This document shows, in pieces, positions 1 to 11,854 of a DNA stretch of 62,142 nt. The translations under genes were made by a program, and so were the position numbers. Origin of the DNA: Paracamarosporium sp. OC-R06-R3 (Eukaryota > Ascomycota > Dothideomycetes > Pleosporales > Didymosphaeriaceae); assembly GCA_019828545.1 (NCBI GenBank), contig JACVRA010000571.1, forward strand, positions 1 to 62,142, in the 5' to 3' direction. Numbering within the stretch: position 1 is the first letter of the stretch; every line of letters starts with the position of its first letter. Under the pieces are notes generated by a model that was not told where the DNA came from, ran no database searches, and was given only the letters and a program-made list of their open reading frames with translations.

Positions 1-1
1 C

Positions 2-30
2 GACGTGCATTGACTGCCAAGACACGGTAA
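2..30 (+). repeat. Left copy of 29-base terminal inverted repeat
   Basis: Bases 2-30 are the exact reverse complement of the last 29 bases of the window (62114-62142). The copy begins GACGTGCATTGAC and ends ACACGGTAA. Beyond it the two flanks differ at once. I found no third copy inside the window. It could be the tip of a mobile element or simply a dispersed repeat at which an assembly stopped. Confidence 0.9.
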
Positions 31-1207
31 GCGAAGACCGCGGAACATTGAAGGCACATTCCCGACAACGCCACCTCCGAGGCAACATTGCTGCGACGCT
101 GTACAGACATATTCATTCATCCCGTTATATTGCTCTGTTATTGTTGAGGCAAGTCGCCAGTTTGTGTTACTATGGGCTGGTGCTTACATCCGGCTGGTTG
201 GCGTACCGTGGCAGCCCCCGGCGACTAGTGCGCAGCGTCATGTACATCCGTCGTGGGACAACTTCATTGTCTGGCTGAGGAATTTTCCAAAAGACATACG
301 AAAACTATGAACATATTCTTTTTCCGGTTGACAGCTGGCATATCAAGGCTCCGCATTACAGCATGTCCAGCTCTTGTCCCACCACGTAGGCCTCGTACAC
401 CTCGGTATCTATACAACTTACAACGATGACTCTCCAGCGAGGGTTGGTTTTCCAGAAGCGATTCAACTATAAATTGAAATACAACTACAAGGGAGGGAAG
501 AAAGCCTGCTGACTCTGGCTTCTCCGTATCTGTTTCCCCACTTCTTATGACAACATTTCGAAGTGACGGCAACATGGACCGCAATTACATGGAAATATCC
601 CTAACATTGCCTTCCGAAATTGTATAACGCATTTCGCTTGGACCTAGATAACGATTTGCTGTCGTTTTGACAAGTCGCACGACCTGGTTGCTCCCGCTCG
701 GCTGACACTAAGAGGCCCACTGTAAACCGAAGGAGCATTCGCTTTATGCGGTAGCTCAAGTAGATTTCTACGCCCATAGACATCATACAGCAGATATTAG
801 GGAACACAAAAAGTCTGTATACCGGATACTGATGTTTTGACGCTACATAGTGCGTAACAATATCGTAACCCGACTGCCCAGGTATCACCCGGATTACGGA
901 TACCTACGCATGACCTGGCTTGACTGACATATCGTGATTTGATCCTCCAGCCATTGAAGCCTTACATTTCCACAAGAGGCCATATATCCGGGATCAAGAT
1001 ACAAACCCTCGGTAGCTCCGTTTGCTCAAAACAGTACTGACATCGCAGTGTCACAACTGAGGTGGGATATGACGCCAATAAAGGACACAAATCGCGGGGT
1101 AGCTTGCTTGTAGCAATTTAGGACGCTCTGATTTCTACATATGAAGTTTAGTGTTCATTATCTTGATGTAAAATTTCAACACTCTCTTCCTAGTGATATA
1201 GAACAAC
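31..1207. other. Gene-free left flank
   Basis: About 1.2 kb between the terminal repeat and the first gene. Only short overlapping frames of under about 110 codons occur on both strands. None has a recognisable domain or a convincing splice partner, and I see no recombinase gene here. Confidence 0.5.
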
Positions 1208-2727
1208 ATGACCAAAAACGCTATCAGAAATTCCCCTGTCGACACTGAGAGTATTCCAGATACCGAATGCAGCTATACCAAACATGCAAATGGAGGGAAG
1301 CAAGCGTGGCTGACGGTCATCGGATCCTTTCTTGTCTACTACTCGTCCGTTGGCATCTTGAATAGTTTTGGGTTCTTCCAAGATTACTACCAGAAAGAAT
1401 ACCTCAGCGCAGCAACACCCTCCACGATTTCAATCATTGGAACGCTTCAACTGGCACTAATGAATTTCTTGTCGACAGTGGCAGGAGGGATATGCGATGC
1501 CCACGGTATCAAGGTAGGCGATTACACCGATATTAGAACGTCTCCACTCACAGAAACTAGCATTTGTACCTCTTCTCTGGGTTGGGAACGTCAATTGCAC
1601 TCCTGATGCTTTCATTCTGTCATCGAGGCGCCCTATGGGAGATCTTTCTGACACAAGGTCTATTCATGGGTGTGGCTGTGGGATTTGGAGTTCAACCAGC
1701 TTGGACAGTTGTGGCCCAGCATTTCGACGATAAGCTTGCCATGGCTATGGGTTTAGCAAGTGCGGGAGGTGCCATGGGTGGTTTGTGTTATTCTCTCATG
1801 TTTACACAGCTTCAGCCCTTGGTTGGCTTCTCCTGGACAATGCGTATTGCAGCAGTTAAGGTTTTGTAAGTTCATAGTGACGCTGTTTCATGTCTCCTGC
1901 TGATATTCAAGTGCTTCTTACTCAATCGCACTCTGGATCTCCAAGGACAGGCCTAGCTGCAGGAAGATCAAGCTCAGTACACTGCTGGATTTTTGCGGGT
2001 TCTGCGATGCCAGATATGCTGTGTTAGCACTTGGAGGTTTCTTGATATATTTTGGACTATGGATTCCAGGATTCTATATCAGTGAGTGTCCTGCCTTCTG
2101 ATGCATACGTGGCTAATGCTTAATAGAATCATATGCTTCGAGTGTTCATGCAGACCACTCAATTGGACAATACCTTTTGCCGCTCATGAGTGGCTCCAGC
2201 GTGCCTGGAATGGTCATGTAAGATGTAGTGCCCTTTTCGATGGATTTGACTAAATGTACATCAGTGGAGGCCTTCTTGGTGACCGCTTTGGGCGTCTCAA
2301 CGTTATCTTACTGATGACATTCCTCTCTGGATTCGTCTGCTTATCTGTCTGGCTCCTAGCGTCGTCAGTATCGGTCCTTGCCCTATTCACATCGCTTTTC
2401 GGTTTCACCTCGGGCGCCATTGTCTCGCTGCTACCGCCCACTGTCAGTCAAACCATATCTGGTGATAAAGTTGGCGCAAGGATTGGAGCTTTTTACAGCG
2501 TCATATCTATCGCAACATTAACTGGAGCACCAATCGGCGCGACGATCATAGGCAAAGATCCAAGGAAGAGGGAAGACTACCAAGGCTTGATAGCTTTTTC
2601 AGTGAGTTCCTCTCACCTCCTTGTAATTGAGACTAATTCTGTTAAGGGCTCAGCCATGTTGGTTGGCTCGCTGGTACTGATTACAGCAAGACTCCTGCAT
2701 AGCCGAGATATGCGCGAGAAATGGTGA
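1208..2727 (+). CDS. MFS transporter, monocarboxylate-transporter-like
   Basis: A proton-coupled or facilitated transporter of the major facilitator superfamily, closest in pattern to fungal MCT-like (Mch-type) plasma-membrane carriers; the substrate cannot be told. Six exons fit: 1208-1513, 1561-1865, 1912-2081, 2127-2217, 2265-2601 and 2647-2727. The five introns are 45-47 bases with GT...AG ends and keep frame, giving about 429 residues. Helix one follows a hydrophilic N-terminus and holds the VGILNSFGFFQDYY stretch seen in MCT proteins. The central GGLLGDRFGRLN loop is the MFS motif between helices, and GMGLAS-type glycine-rich helices follow QPAWTVVAQHF. The length equals a full 12-helix carrier. 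Its downstream neighbour on the same strand is an esterase gene 323 bases away; a shared role is possible but unsupported. Confidence 0.85.
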
Positions 2728-3050
2728 CATATTGGTCCGAACAAATTTCCAGTATATAAGCGTAGAGTGTATTGTATTTCTGCGTTCCGAAATACAAGAT
2801 CCGCTATGCTGGTTTCGCTGAAAAGCTTTGTATTCAAAATCTGGGCATCTGCGCCCCCACTGGGCGCAGCGCACTCTACCTCGGCTAGCGCACCGAAATC
2901 GGCTTCCTTTACACTTTGTAGCAAACCAAGCAACACACGGACTGTCGTTCGTACACTGTTTTGATGCATGTCTTCATATTTAAATTCTAAATTCAATCAT
3001 CCATTTAACATCAAGACGTACCCGTAACATCTCACACTTCTATCTTCAGT

Positions 3051-3941
3051 ATGACCGTATCTCCACCAGCCACCATCCCATCCCGGACTTCCTCCCACCA
3101 GCTTACCAACTCCAAAACACAACACCAATACCTCCTCCAAATCTCCCGCCCTCTCAATTTTTCCAAATCGTTGGAGATACGCAAGAATCGCATTCCGGTC
3201 ATCTACATCCTCGATGGTAATGCAAATTTTCTGACCGCCGCAGACATTTGCTGGCGCAGAGAAACAACGCTGAATTGGGCTGGCGGTGGCATCATTGTTG
3301 CGATCGGATATCCGCACGATCCTGCAGAGACTGGCTCGTTGTATAACTTCGCAGGGCGAAACCGCGATTATACACCTTGCACGGCGGACGGGACGCCGGG
3401 GGAGGGTATGGGCAAACACGGTGGCGTGCTTGGTGGCGCAGACGCGTTTTTGGATTTTGTGGAGGGTGAGGTAAGACCCTTTGTTAAAAGTGTTCTGGAG
3501 GGGGAAGGAGCCGAGGTTGGGAAGGAGGCATTTTGGGGGCATTCTTTTGGAGGGCTATGTGCTCTGCACGGGCTGTTTGCGGGGAAGGGAGGCCGGTTTG
3601 ATGCGTATTTTGTCGTTAGTCCCTCGATTTGGTGGGGTGAAAAGTTTCTTCTGAGAGAGGAAGAAGCATATCAAGGAGAAACTACACATCTGGAACTAAG
3701 CTTTGGGTCGTTGGAGGAAGAGCTAGAGCGCGTTCCATTAGAATCGGACGAAGAGTTCGAGAAAAGGATTGTTATGGCGAAAGAAAAGGCAATGGGTCCG
3801 AACGTACGGGAGTTATATAAGAGGTTGAAAGAAAGTGGGAAGTTGGAGCATGTGGGATTAACGATGTTTGAGGGTGAAGATCATGGTACTGTTTCTACAG
3901 TCGGTCTGCTTAGAGCTTTGACGAAATTCTTCGCAGAATGA
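3051..3941 (+). CDS. Alpha/beta-hydrolase esterase, IroE/siderophore-esterase-like
   Basis: A serine hydrolase of the esterase-D/IroE group (PF00756 type). Fungal members include enzymes that cut ester bonds in siderophores such as triacetylfusarinine C. The intronless 296-residue frame shows VIYILDGNANF near residue 50, the early beta strand of this family. The nucleophile elbow GHSFGG is at residues 163-168 (Ser165), SPSIWWG follows, and EDHGTV near the C-terminus supplies the likely catalytic His278. No signal peptide is visible, so it is probably cytosolic, as expected for an enzyme that opens imported siderophores. The ATG lies in the context CAGTATGAC just after a short leader. No siderophore synthase or SIT transporter is nearby, so the substrate is inference. 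Confidence 0.85.
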   Translation: MTVSPPATIPSRTSSHQLTNSKTQHQYLLQISRPLNFSKSLEIRKNRIPVIYILDGNANFLTAADICWRRETTLNWAGGGIIVAIGYPHDPAETGSLYNFAGRNRDYTPCTADGTPGEGMGKHGGVLGGADAFLDFVEGEVRPFVKSVLEGEGAEVGKEAFWGHSFGGLCALHGLFAGKGGRFDAYFVVSPSIWWGEKFLLREEEAYQGETTHLELSFGSLEEELERVPLESDEEFEKRIVMAKEKAMGPNVRELYKRLKESGKLEHVGLTMFEGEDHGTVSTVGLLRALTKFFAE

Positions 3942-4213
3942 ATATGAGCCTTGCGACCTGATGTTCTACAACGAGGGCGCGAAACTAGGACTACTCAAGG
4001 CTTTTTAAACCGTTCTGTCGAGGACAAGGCGCTTTGCATGCATCATTCACTATGATCAACTCGGCTCGCGACATATCCCTCAATTTCGTCATCTATAATA
4101 CGTTATATTGATATTGAGATAGGGAGGCTAGTTTATGAACAAAAGGCTTCATACTCTGGGGAGTGCATCGCTAAAAGAGCACAGGCTGTTCTATGTAGCT
4201 GCTCGCAGAGCAT

Positions 4214-5416
4214 TTATGCTTCCAATAAACCCTTATGAATGATCATCGAATCATCTGCCCTATGAGCATCCCGATACTCAATTTCCTCCCGCGTCTGTTC
4301 GAAATGCACTCTACCATATCGCAACAGCTCCCCAAATGTACCCGGCTCGCAATCACTTCCTTCATTCCGGTCCAAAAGATAACCACAGTGTACATCGGTA
4401 GTCAAGCCCTTACCGTGCGTAATTTTTTGCACGGTGCTCTGAGTCAAGAGCCTCCACGTCGCTTCGTATGCCCTCTTGTATTCCTGACTCTCAGGATCTG
4501 CGTCCCGACGCGTGGTAAATATCTTGTAGATGTCCTCGCCATCATATCCAACTGTTTTCTCGGCAGCGAATATTTCGTTAAGTGCATCAAAGCACAAAAC
4601 GTGCTTTGTATAATATTCAACGCCGTCAAAACCTCCATTGGGTTCTTTAAGACATGCCAGCCGGCCCCAAGCAATGACTTGGCCTATATAACCCATGACA
4701 GTCACCGGATCCACAGTGAATTTCCAGTGAAACCCAGCATCCTCAGCTTGGCCGAAGTTGAATTTCTGTACGATAGACAATATGAGCGGAGAACTAGCGA
4801 TACCGGTCCAGTCTTTTTGTCCCTTCCACAGATGCATGAAGAGGTCATGCCACGCCTTGATGAAAGGGTCACCCTTTCGTGCGGCGACAAAAGAGTTAGC
4901 CATGATCAGGCCGAATTGAACTGGCGTGCTGATTGTGAAAGGTGAAGCTTCATCGGCAAGCTGATCCCAGCATATCTTGTCAATGCTTCGAAAAAGGATG
5001 CAGCTGACATCCATCCATACGCCGCCGTATTTGGACAATGCAGCACCCCGTAGGAAGTCGGCAGAATGCGGGCCCACGTACGGTCCGATCATTGTTCCTT
5101 GGACAAATGTCTCTGGAAGCAGTTCGGGCTCAATCCAATTGAGCGCGTTGTTTGGGTGGCCTGGTACGTTGTTGAGGACACGAACAGTCCAATCCGGGCC
5201 ATTCAGGCGGACCCAGTCACATATCGTGCGTTTGTTCCATGGAGGCATGGCATCAACTCCTGCATGCCAATACGTCCAGATGTTTTTCTCTGAAGTGATC
5301 GGTACATGTTGGTCAAGCGCAGTAATGATCTCGGTGTCTGTACGCGAGTCCTTGCTCGGAACAAATCGAAGCTTGGAAGCGAACTCTGGTGGAATGGGTA
5401 TTTCTGGACCAGCCAT
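4214..5416 (-). CDS. Capsular polysaccharide synthesis-type glycosyltransferase
   Basis: An intronless 400-residue protein that looks like the Caps_synth family (PF05704), a GT32-like group of sugar transferases found in bacteria and many ascomycetes. Visible landmarks are NIWTYWHAG (substrate pocket strand, about residues 46-54), SADFLRGAALSKYGGVWMD around residues 118-136 and the metal-binding acidic motif there, which reads MDVS rather than a plain DXD. QFGLIMANSFVAARKGDPFI follows. There is no signal peptide or membrane anchor, unlike Golgi GT32 enzymes, so it may act in the cytosol or on a small molecule. Horizontal origin from bacteria has been proposed for such families, but nothing in base composition here shows it. 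The opposite strand carries a 236-codon frame that is only a shadow. Confidence 0.8.
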   Translation of the reverse strand: MAGPEIPIPPEFASKLRFVPSKDSRTDTEIITALDQHVPITSEKNIWTYWHAGVDAMPPWNKRTICDWVRLNGPDWTVRVLNNVPGHPNNALNWIEPELLPETFVQGTMIGPYVGPHSADFLRGAALSKYGGVWMDVSCILFRSIDKICWDQLADEASPFTISTPVQFGLIMANSFVAARKGDPFIKAWHDLFMHLWKGQKDWTGIASSPLILSIVQKFNFGQAEDAGFHWKFTVDPVTVMGYIGQVIAWGRLACLKEPNGGFDGVEYYTKHVLCFDALNEIFAAEKTVGYDGEDIYKIFTTRRDADPESQEYKRAYEATWRLLTQSTVQKITHGKGLTTDVHCGYLLDRNEGSDCEPGTFGELLRYGRVHFEQTREEIEYRDAHRADDSMIIHKGLLEA

Positions 5417-7467
5417 AATGAAGATATGTACTCTTCAAGGCTGATAAAAATAAAAGTTGCAATATGGGGTCGATCTGTCCAAAGATAATGTGCTCGTGGT
5501 CGTGGGTATAATATAGGCAGAAACCAGGGCGCTTCTATCGTCAGCGATCGGAATAGTAGAGCTTTACAATCAATGGATGAGCCAAGCCCCAATCATGATC
5601 TGTTAATCGTCCTCAAGACCCACTTTTATGCTCCTTGCTGGTTAACTGCAGAAATACAGTATTACGCGTCCGGAAATGGTCAATGCTGCAACCACGTCAA
5701 TGGCATCGCCCACTAACCTGGAACTTCTCAACAAATCGACTCTTTGATACGACAGAAGGCTTAGCTTAGATGTATTTGACCAATCGTATCTCTACTATTC
5801 CATATAAATATTGCGCGTCGTATCAATCTTTAGACCGTACCCGAGGCGATCACGTAGGAGAAGCGACATAAGTCATGCTAGTTCACCGGGCGTCTATCTC
5901 AACCGTAGATCGGTGTACCTTGCATGCAGACTTACGTGAGATGATATAAGCCCTAGCTCCTAGATAGAAGGTACGCGTATTAACAATTCAATTTTGTATT
6001 GAGCCTGTCGGGCGGATCAAATTGTAGCGTATGCAAAGATGCGACACACCGCCAGCAGGAGGAAAGAAAGAGAGAAACAACTTAATGCGATAGCACATAA
6101 ACATACGTCAAGCGAGAGCTATCGAGCCGAGATCGTTGGTAATCAGATTTAAAATGCGCGCCAAGCGTAAAAAACCTGAATCCTCCAGGTTCTTTGAAGC
6201 ATGCGAATGTGTGTGGATTACGTAAGCAGAACATATCCGCCACGTGCCTTTGAAGTAGATAAGACAACCATATACTATAGAAGTACGTCAAGATATCTAA
6301 ACGGACATGATTGTGGCTCAGACACATGGTCGAGCACGATTTAATTAGGATTTGTCCAATATGCAACGTATTTGTATCCAAAATATCCGGAGAAGAGGGA
6401 GTTAAGTATTCAACAGATACGAAACCAAAGGTATTTAATACAGGGCGCACGGAAATATATCATTCGTCTAATCCCAGTTTGCTGTTGGAATGAAGTATTC
6501 CTTCAGGATTTTTTTTAACTAGCTTTGGCCGCCTTTTCAGACCATACGGGTACGACAGACGCGCGTGCTCACCCTTTGCCATCATCTATCTTTCCTAGCC
6601 ACATGCCACTAACCATATTTAGTTGTTAGATAAGAGAAAACTTGATTAAATTCCTTCTAGAAAAGCCCACCAAGGCTGTGTTAGTCGAGGACGATGAAGC
6701 ACGGTTCTGAGAGGTAAAAAGGGCAGAATGAAGGTGTCTTTGGTCCACCGCCAACGGAGGCAGCATGAACAGATCCGGTAGAACTATCACCTTATAAGAC
6801 GTGAGGGTCGCAGATGGTCGGACTCTGGAGTGCGGTCTATCTTCAATTTCAGGAATCAAAGCACAGTGCTGCGTTCCTGATGCACCCTAAAGAGCGACAA
6901 GGAAAGAAGGACGTCTCTTTATAAAATGCTTATGATGTTTTACTCCGCTAAGAACTCTGCGCCATCAACGAATAACAACTGCTGAAGATTGAGTAAGTGC
7001 CGCCTTGTGACTGAAGAGAAGTACCACAGTCTACTAAAGCTGAACTCTGTTGTGTTAATGGGGTGATGGGGAAGAGGGTCGGTGAGGTCTTGTAATGGCG
7101 AGTTTGGGGGTATGTGATGGTGGAGGGTGGAGTAGATATCTAGTGCAGCGGGGGAAGCTGGGATGGAGGAGAAAGAGGAATGTGGATCCTATGTTAGAAA
7201 GAGATGTGTTTGCTGAAGCCATATTGAACGATTCCAGCATAGGAAGATGCCGAGGTCAAACGTGTACGGATAAAGACCAGATATGGAAGCATTACTACCG
7301 ATATATCAAAAGCGTACTTCCAATGCAACGATATACATTTAGATGAGTTGTATATATTCATAAGTCATGAAACGGTCGCAAACAATGGACCAAGACCTCA
7401 GGTCAACCTAGACGCCGAATAGAAAGTGTAATCACTAACACATCCCCTTCGATGGTTCATGCATTCG
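5417..7467. other. Intergenic region, no gene recognised
   Basis: Two kilobases between two minus-strand gene ends and starts. Small frames occur on both strands (for example 6082-6450 and 7095-7346), but none has a domain, and I could not join them with credible introns. I see no clear repeat or RNA gene. Confidence 0.45.
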
Positions 7468-9078
7468 CTAAAGGCCAAAATGACGAAGGCGTTCAGCCAG
7501 TCGCTCGCTTGAGAGCCGGAGAGGGTCGTGTAACATCGCATCCAGCTCGTCCTGATAACTGCGCGCCTGACGTCGAGGTATGCTTTCATTGCCGCGTCTT
7601 GTTGACTGGCGAGGTGGCACATCAGAGGCTGGCGGCGATGCCACTAGGGCAGGAGTCTGTGACTGCGCCCTCTTCTCGTCCATTTCCTCCCGAAGGATCT
7701 TGACCTGCTTTTGAAGCTCCTTCCACAAAATAAGGTCATCTAGGTCAGAGTGCCCCAGAGTTTGTGCCAAAGCCCTATGCAGGGCTTGCATCTCGTCGCG
7801 GGTAACATCCTCAGTATCCTCAGCGCTCTTGTTACCTCGGGCAGCTATAGCAAGCAAGCTTGCCACAAAGGCCTCTTGCATGTATGCAAAGGAGAATTTG
7901 TCGGTGATTTTCGCGATGGCAGGGCAAAGGTCGTCTGGGAATTGGACGGTATCGTTATCCTTCAATTTCTCCTGCCAGTACTTCGCATATTGAACCCGCT
8001 GGTCATAGTCAGGGTCCGGGAAGTAGTACTTGCGATCGAATCTGCTCGGTCGCTTGGAGATACCTGGATCCAGGCGGTCAAGGTGATTTGTCGAGCCAAC
8101 CATGAGAATTCCATCATTCGACTTTAGACCGTCTACTTCGTTAAGGAAGTAGGAGCGAACGTGATCGCTGACAATTGAGTCGAGGTCTTCAAAGACAAGG
8201 TAGCAGGGAGCGACCTGACGAGCTTTTGTAAATATAGCGCGGAGAGAGTATTCCGGGCCTGCAAAAGAAGAGAGAGTGCGCACGTAGAGTGTTGGCACGG
8301 ACAGCTTCTCATTGCCGTCAACACCGCGCTGGTATAGGCTGTGCATCATGGCCTTTATGCTGATAGTCTTGCCGTTTCCAGGTGGGCCATAATAGATGAC
8401 TCCTCGCTTCCAAGGCACTTTTAGATTCTGGTATGTCTCTCGTCCGTCAAAGAAGTTCTCCACATCGCTAATGAGCTGCTTCTTCATTCCCTCGTCGAGT
8501 ATAACATCTTCCCATTGGCTCTTCTGCACTGAGAGCCACAGCTCATGACTCTTCTGCCAGTACCCTTGGTCAAACACCCACACTTCATTGCGAAGTTCCT
8601 GGCCCCACAGCGTCGCGTCCTTGATCAGCTCGTCGAGCTTGTGTGTGTCCCGAGTGAGGATGTATTGGTTTGTAATCTCGGGTAACCACGCAGTCCCATC
8701 CCTGCCGTTCGCGATGTACACAATGAGCTCTTGGTCCTTCCACTTGTACAGATATTTCCCAAACACGACCTTCTCGGCGAACAGGCCAGGGCTGCTATCC
8801 AGGCGTCGCGATGGCGGGATGTACTCACGCCATGTGATTGCACCACCGTAGACGGGATCTTTGACAGGGTCTTCGAGCGGCGTGGCCGTGGCGAAGCCGG
8901 CGGAGGCGTATGCGAGGAGGTTGGTGCCGTAGCTGGGCACGACGACAAGGTCGAGATTGCGGTATTGGTTGCGGAGAGCTTCAACGAGCACGATGTCGGT
9001 GTTGACGCGCTGGGCCGACGAGTGGTGGAAATACTCGCGCGTCGTTTCGTCGCCGTGGATGCCGTGGCTGCCTGTCAT
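7468..9078 (-). CDS. BCS1-like AAA ATPase
   Basis: A P-loop AAA+ ATPase of the BCS1-like group, 536 residues without introns. The Walker A motif GPPGNGKT is near residue 232 and Walker B reads LVFEDLDSI near residue 296. VGSTNHLDRLDPGI is sensor 1, and RPSRFDRKYYFPDPD carries the arginine-finger region typical of BCS1 relatives. True mitochondrial Bcs1 has an N-terminal membrane anchor and BCS1_N domain. Here the N-terminus is a soluble-looking segment with VVVPSYGTNLLAYASAGFA, so this is one of the many fungal paralogs of unknown client. A charged Gln/Arg-rich tail follows residue 450. The ATG at 9078 is the first methionine of the frame; an upstream exon cannot be excluded. Confidence 0.8.
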   Translation of the reverse strand: MTGSHGIHGDETTREYFHHSSAQRVNTDIVLVEALRNQYRNLDLVVVPSYGTNLLAYASAGFATATPLEDPVKDPVYGGAITWREYIPPSRRLDSSPGLFAEKVVFGKYLYKWKDQELIVYIANGRDGTAWLPEITNQYILTRDTHKLDELIKDATLWGQELRNEVWVFDQGYWQKSHELWLSVQKSQWEDVILDEGMKKQLISDVENFFDGRETYQNLKVPWKRGVIYYGPPGNGKTISIKAMMHSLYQRGVDGNEKLSVPTLYVRTLSSFAGPEYSLRAIFTKARQVAPCYLVFEDLDSIVSDHVRSYFLNEVDGLKSNDGILMVGSTNHLDRLDPGISKRPSRFDRKYYFPDPDYDQRVQYAKYWQEKLKDNDTVQFPDDLCPAIAKITDKFSFAYMQEAFVASLLAIAARGNKSAEDTEDVTRDEMQALHRALAQTLGHSDLDDLILWKELQKQVKILREEMDEKRAQSQTPALVASPPASDVPPRQSTRRGNESIPRRQARSYQDELDAMLHDPLRLSSERLAERLRHFGL

Positions 9079-11854
9079 GACGGCGTCTATCGGGGGCGCA
9101 GGGAAGGTGCGGGGAGGAAATTGGCAGTTGCGACCGTCTCCGCTGGAGCTTTGTGGTTACAGAGGAGCAATGGGAGTCAATGAGTGCTGGGGTTATAGAA
9201 AGACTGCCGGACCAGAGTACCTCGAGGGCGGTGCCTGGAGCTTCCAAGAGCTTCCCGCGTCATCGGAGGGGGCGGAGCTGAACGATGGAAGCTCCCCACA
9301 GTGGGGGCCTAGCACGTCGCGTCACGCCTCGTAGCGCGCTTCTTCTCACAGTACAGCGAACTCTGACCATTATGTTACCAGTTCGACTTTCGGTGCGATA
9401 TTTAAACAGTACACGCCTCTACAACAAGTGCCCCATGTCGCTCGCTGCCTCAGCGCCCCTGGCTCGCCAATGCCGCCAAGTACGGCAGGATTCCTCAGCG
9501 AACGCCACCAAAGTCTTCGAGCACACCTCTCCTCATCTTCCCATGTCCTCTCACGGCGCCAGAGCTCTGTGAAGAGCTCTTAATCTCGTCGTGGGCTTTT
9601 GGGATACCCTTCGCAGTCATGGATATCAATGCTCCTTCCACTACTCCTCCACAATAGACTCCCTCTCACCTGGCCGGTGCCATCGCCCTCACTGATCATC
9701 GTACTCCAGTAACTACACTCATAGACAGCTACTGCACGTTTGCAAGCAGGAATCGAGCGTCGCTAAGGATTGCAACCCGTGAATTGAAACCCGTTTTTTT
9801 TTTCAATACACTTTGATGCATATTGGTCGTGGGCGATACAAGCACCCGATTCGAGAGCTGCGAAAACTGGTCGTCTGTGCACTCGGTCATCAAATAGCCC
9901 TGCGAGGCTCGCAGTTGGTTCAAGTGTTGAGAGTTTCCAGTGGAAGCCTTAGTCGTTCCGCATAACCATAACAGGGCGCAAAGCCTAGATCTCCTAAGCA
10001 ACAAAACCTTCAAGCTCAAGTCCGAACAACTGCATCTCAGTCTTTTTTTTCATCCGCGGGGTCAATGCAACAAAGCGAGTATCTGCAAGCGGTGAGCAGG
10101 GCGTTTCCCATGGCCAAAGAGTGCTTGGCTGTTCGAGCATTTATTGAGACCCGCGTCGCTCAGTCTCGATCGACGCTTTCTATCCGAACAGATGAAAAGA
10201 TATTGCTCTGTCGGTTGCTGGTTCTCTGCAGGGTCATTAGGCTAATTCAGGGACTGCATAGAAATTGTTGAAGACGCCCACAAGAACCCTGCAAGTCACA
10301 TAATTCCGGGATTCAAGCACTAGTAAGAATGGGCTGCTTGGGTACATGACATACCGCATAGTTGCCTTAAAATTCACTACGCTGGTATGTCTAAGAATCT
10401 TGGTCCTCTGAACCGGCGAACTGGTGGTGCGACTATGATCTGATGTCAAACCCGATCGGAATCGCACGCCACTCTTTTCCACGTGCACATCCATCGACAC
10501 GCACAACTAGAGCCCGGGAACCTCGCCACTTGATGACTCTCCCGCTGGTCCGAACGATGATTCGTTTCCGAGGAGGAGCCCCGGGGCGACTCCACGTCCC
10601 CACGCCGCGGCAGCCGAATCCCACACACCAGTTTGAGTGGGCCTTTTGGACCCTGACCTACAAATTGTACCCTGATGATAGGTACTGTGCGACCCAGAAG
10701 ATTTGAGATCTTGCATCGTTGACGCTCTCCGGTGATACGCACGATCGGGAGATATGTTGACGTTTGTCATGCTTTCGGGCATGGCTGACGCCGAGAGTTT
10801 TCGTAGAAGCTTAGCATGCACACCCCCTGTCACACAACGTCCACAACGCATGCCATCATGTTCCTTCCCTTGTCGAGCCGCTGGTTTCTCAGGATGTTTC
10901 CGCTACTTCCGGCAGATGACTACCTTGAGTGGGCGCCCAGCGACGACAAGCTGCGGAGTTGCACCCTTCAAGCATGCCGAGCAGTCAATCCTTGAGGAGC
11001 TTTGAGCACCGGTAGCAGCAACCGGTAAGAGATGGGCTGATGCTGAGTCCATTCATGTTCTGCATCCTGACGCACCAGAACAACTCCGCCTCGCGCAAGC
11101 TCGCTCCGAGCGACTAGGGGTTCTACTAAAGCATGCGGCAACGCGGCGCGAACGTGTGCCTGCGCATCCGATTCTCCAACCGAAGCCACTCATCATTTGT
11201 AATCGCAAGCAAAACGCACAGAGGGAACTTCGGTAGTACTGAGGATTGCCAAGTGGTGGGAGTTCGCAGCAACAGTCACGATGATGCAAGCGTCGGGTAC
11301 CCATGGTCGGCGACAGGCTTCGGCGCGCGTCAAGCCGTTGCTCCGCACCCACATCGCGGCAAAATCGACCTCTCTCGTGGGCGCATTTGCAAAGACAATC
11401 GGCTAGTGCACCATTTGGACCGCTTTGTCCAATCCTTCCAAGGGGCCTCGGTTCAATTCAATGGCGCCGATCCACTGCACAAGTGGCTGATGCGTCGACG
11501 CAGCGGTACGCCAGCATGTTGCTTGTCCATTCGATGCTCAACCCCGTCCACTACGGCCACAGTTTTAGCCGGCCTGGGGAAATCGCCCCAAATCGTCCTT
11601 TTTAGCTCCTGTTTAGGTTTAATTAACAAGGGTCTTTACTGGGGCCTGAGCTAAAGAGGTGCCATGCTTCCTGGCACACGTAGCTCCGGACCGGCGAACC
11701 TGAGCTTATATTACCCCCAGATCCCCAGATTGATTCTCTAGTTGTTTGCTCCCCAGATTCAGAACCAAACCCGGACTGGTCGCCGCGCTCAGCTCGCCTT
11801 CACATTCACCGCTTGATACCCATCTTCTAGTATACAAGATACAATCTCACAACA
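9079..11854. other. Long divergent intergenic region
   Basis: About 2.8 kb separates the AAA ATPase from the acetate transporter. Bases 10440-11110 and 11290-11560 are GC-rich and therefore open in several frames, but no frame has a recognisable domain or coding-like splice structure. The final 150 bases hold the CreA-type sites listed separately. Nothing else is supported. Confidence 0.45.
11715..11756. promoter_or_regulatory. Cluster of three CreA-type sites
   Basis: CCCCAG occurs at 11715-11720, 11723-11728 and 11751-11756, each followed by AT. Read on the other strand this is CTGGGG, which fits the SYGGRG consensus of the carbon-catabolite repressor CreA. The group lies 99-140 bases before the acetate transporter start. 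Acetate transporters of this family are known to be glucose-repressed in Aspergillus; binding here is inference. Confidence 0.5.

Noticed and set aside
4235..4945. 236-codon plus-strand frame
   Set aside because: It lies opposite the intact glycosyltransferase, has no domain, and reads as a shadow.
10443..11654. Several overlapping frames of 80-170 codons between the AAA ATPase and acetate transporter
   Set aside because: The DNA is GC-rich, so stops are rare in all frames; no frame has a motif or consistent splice sites.
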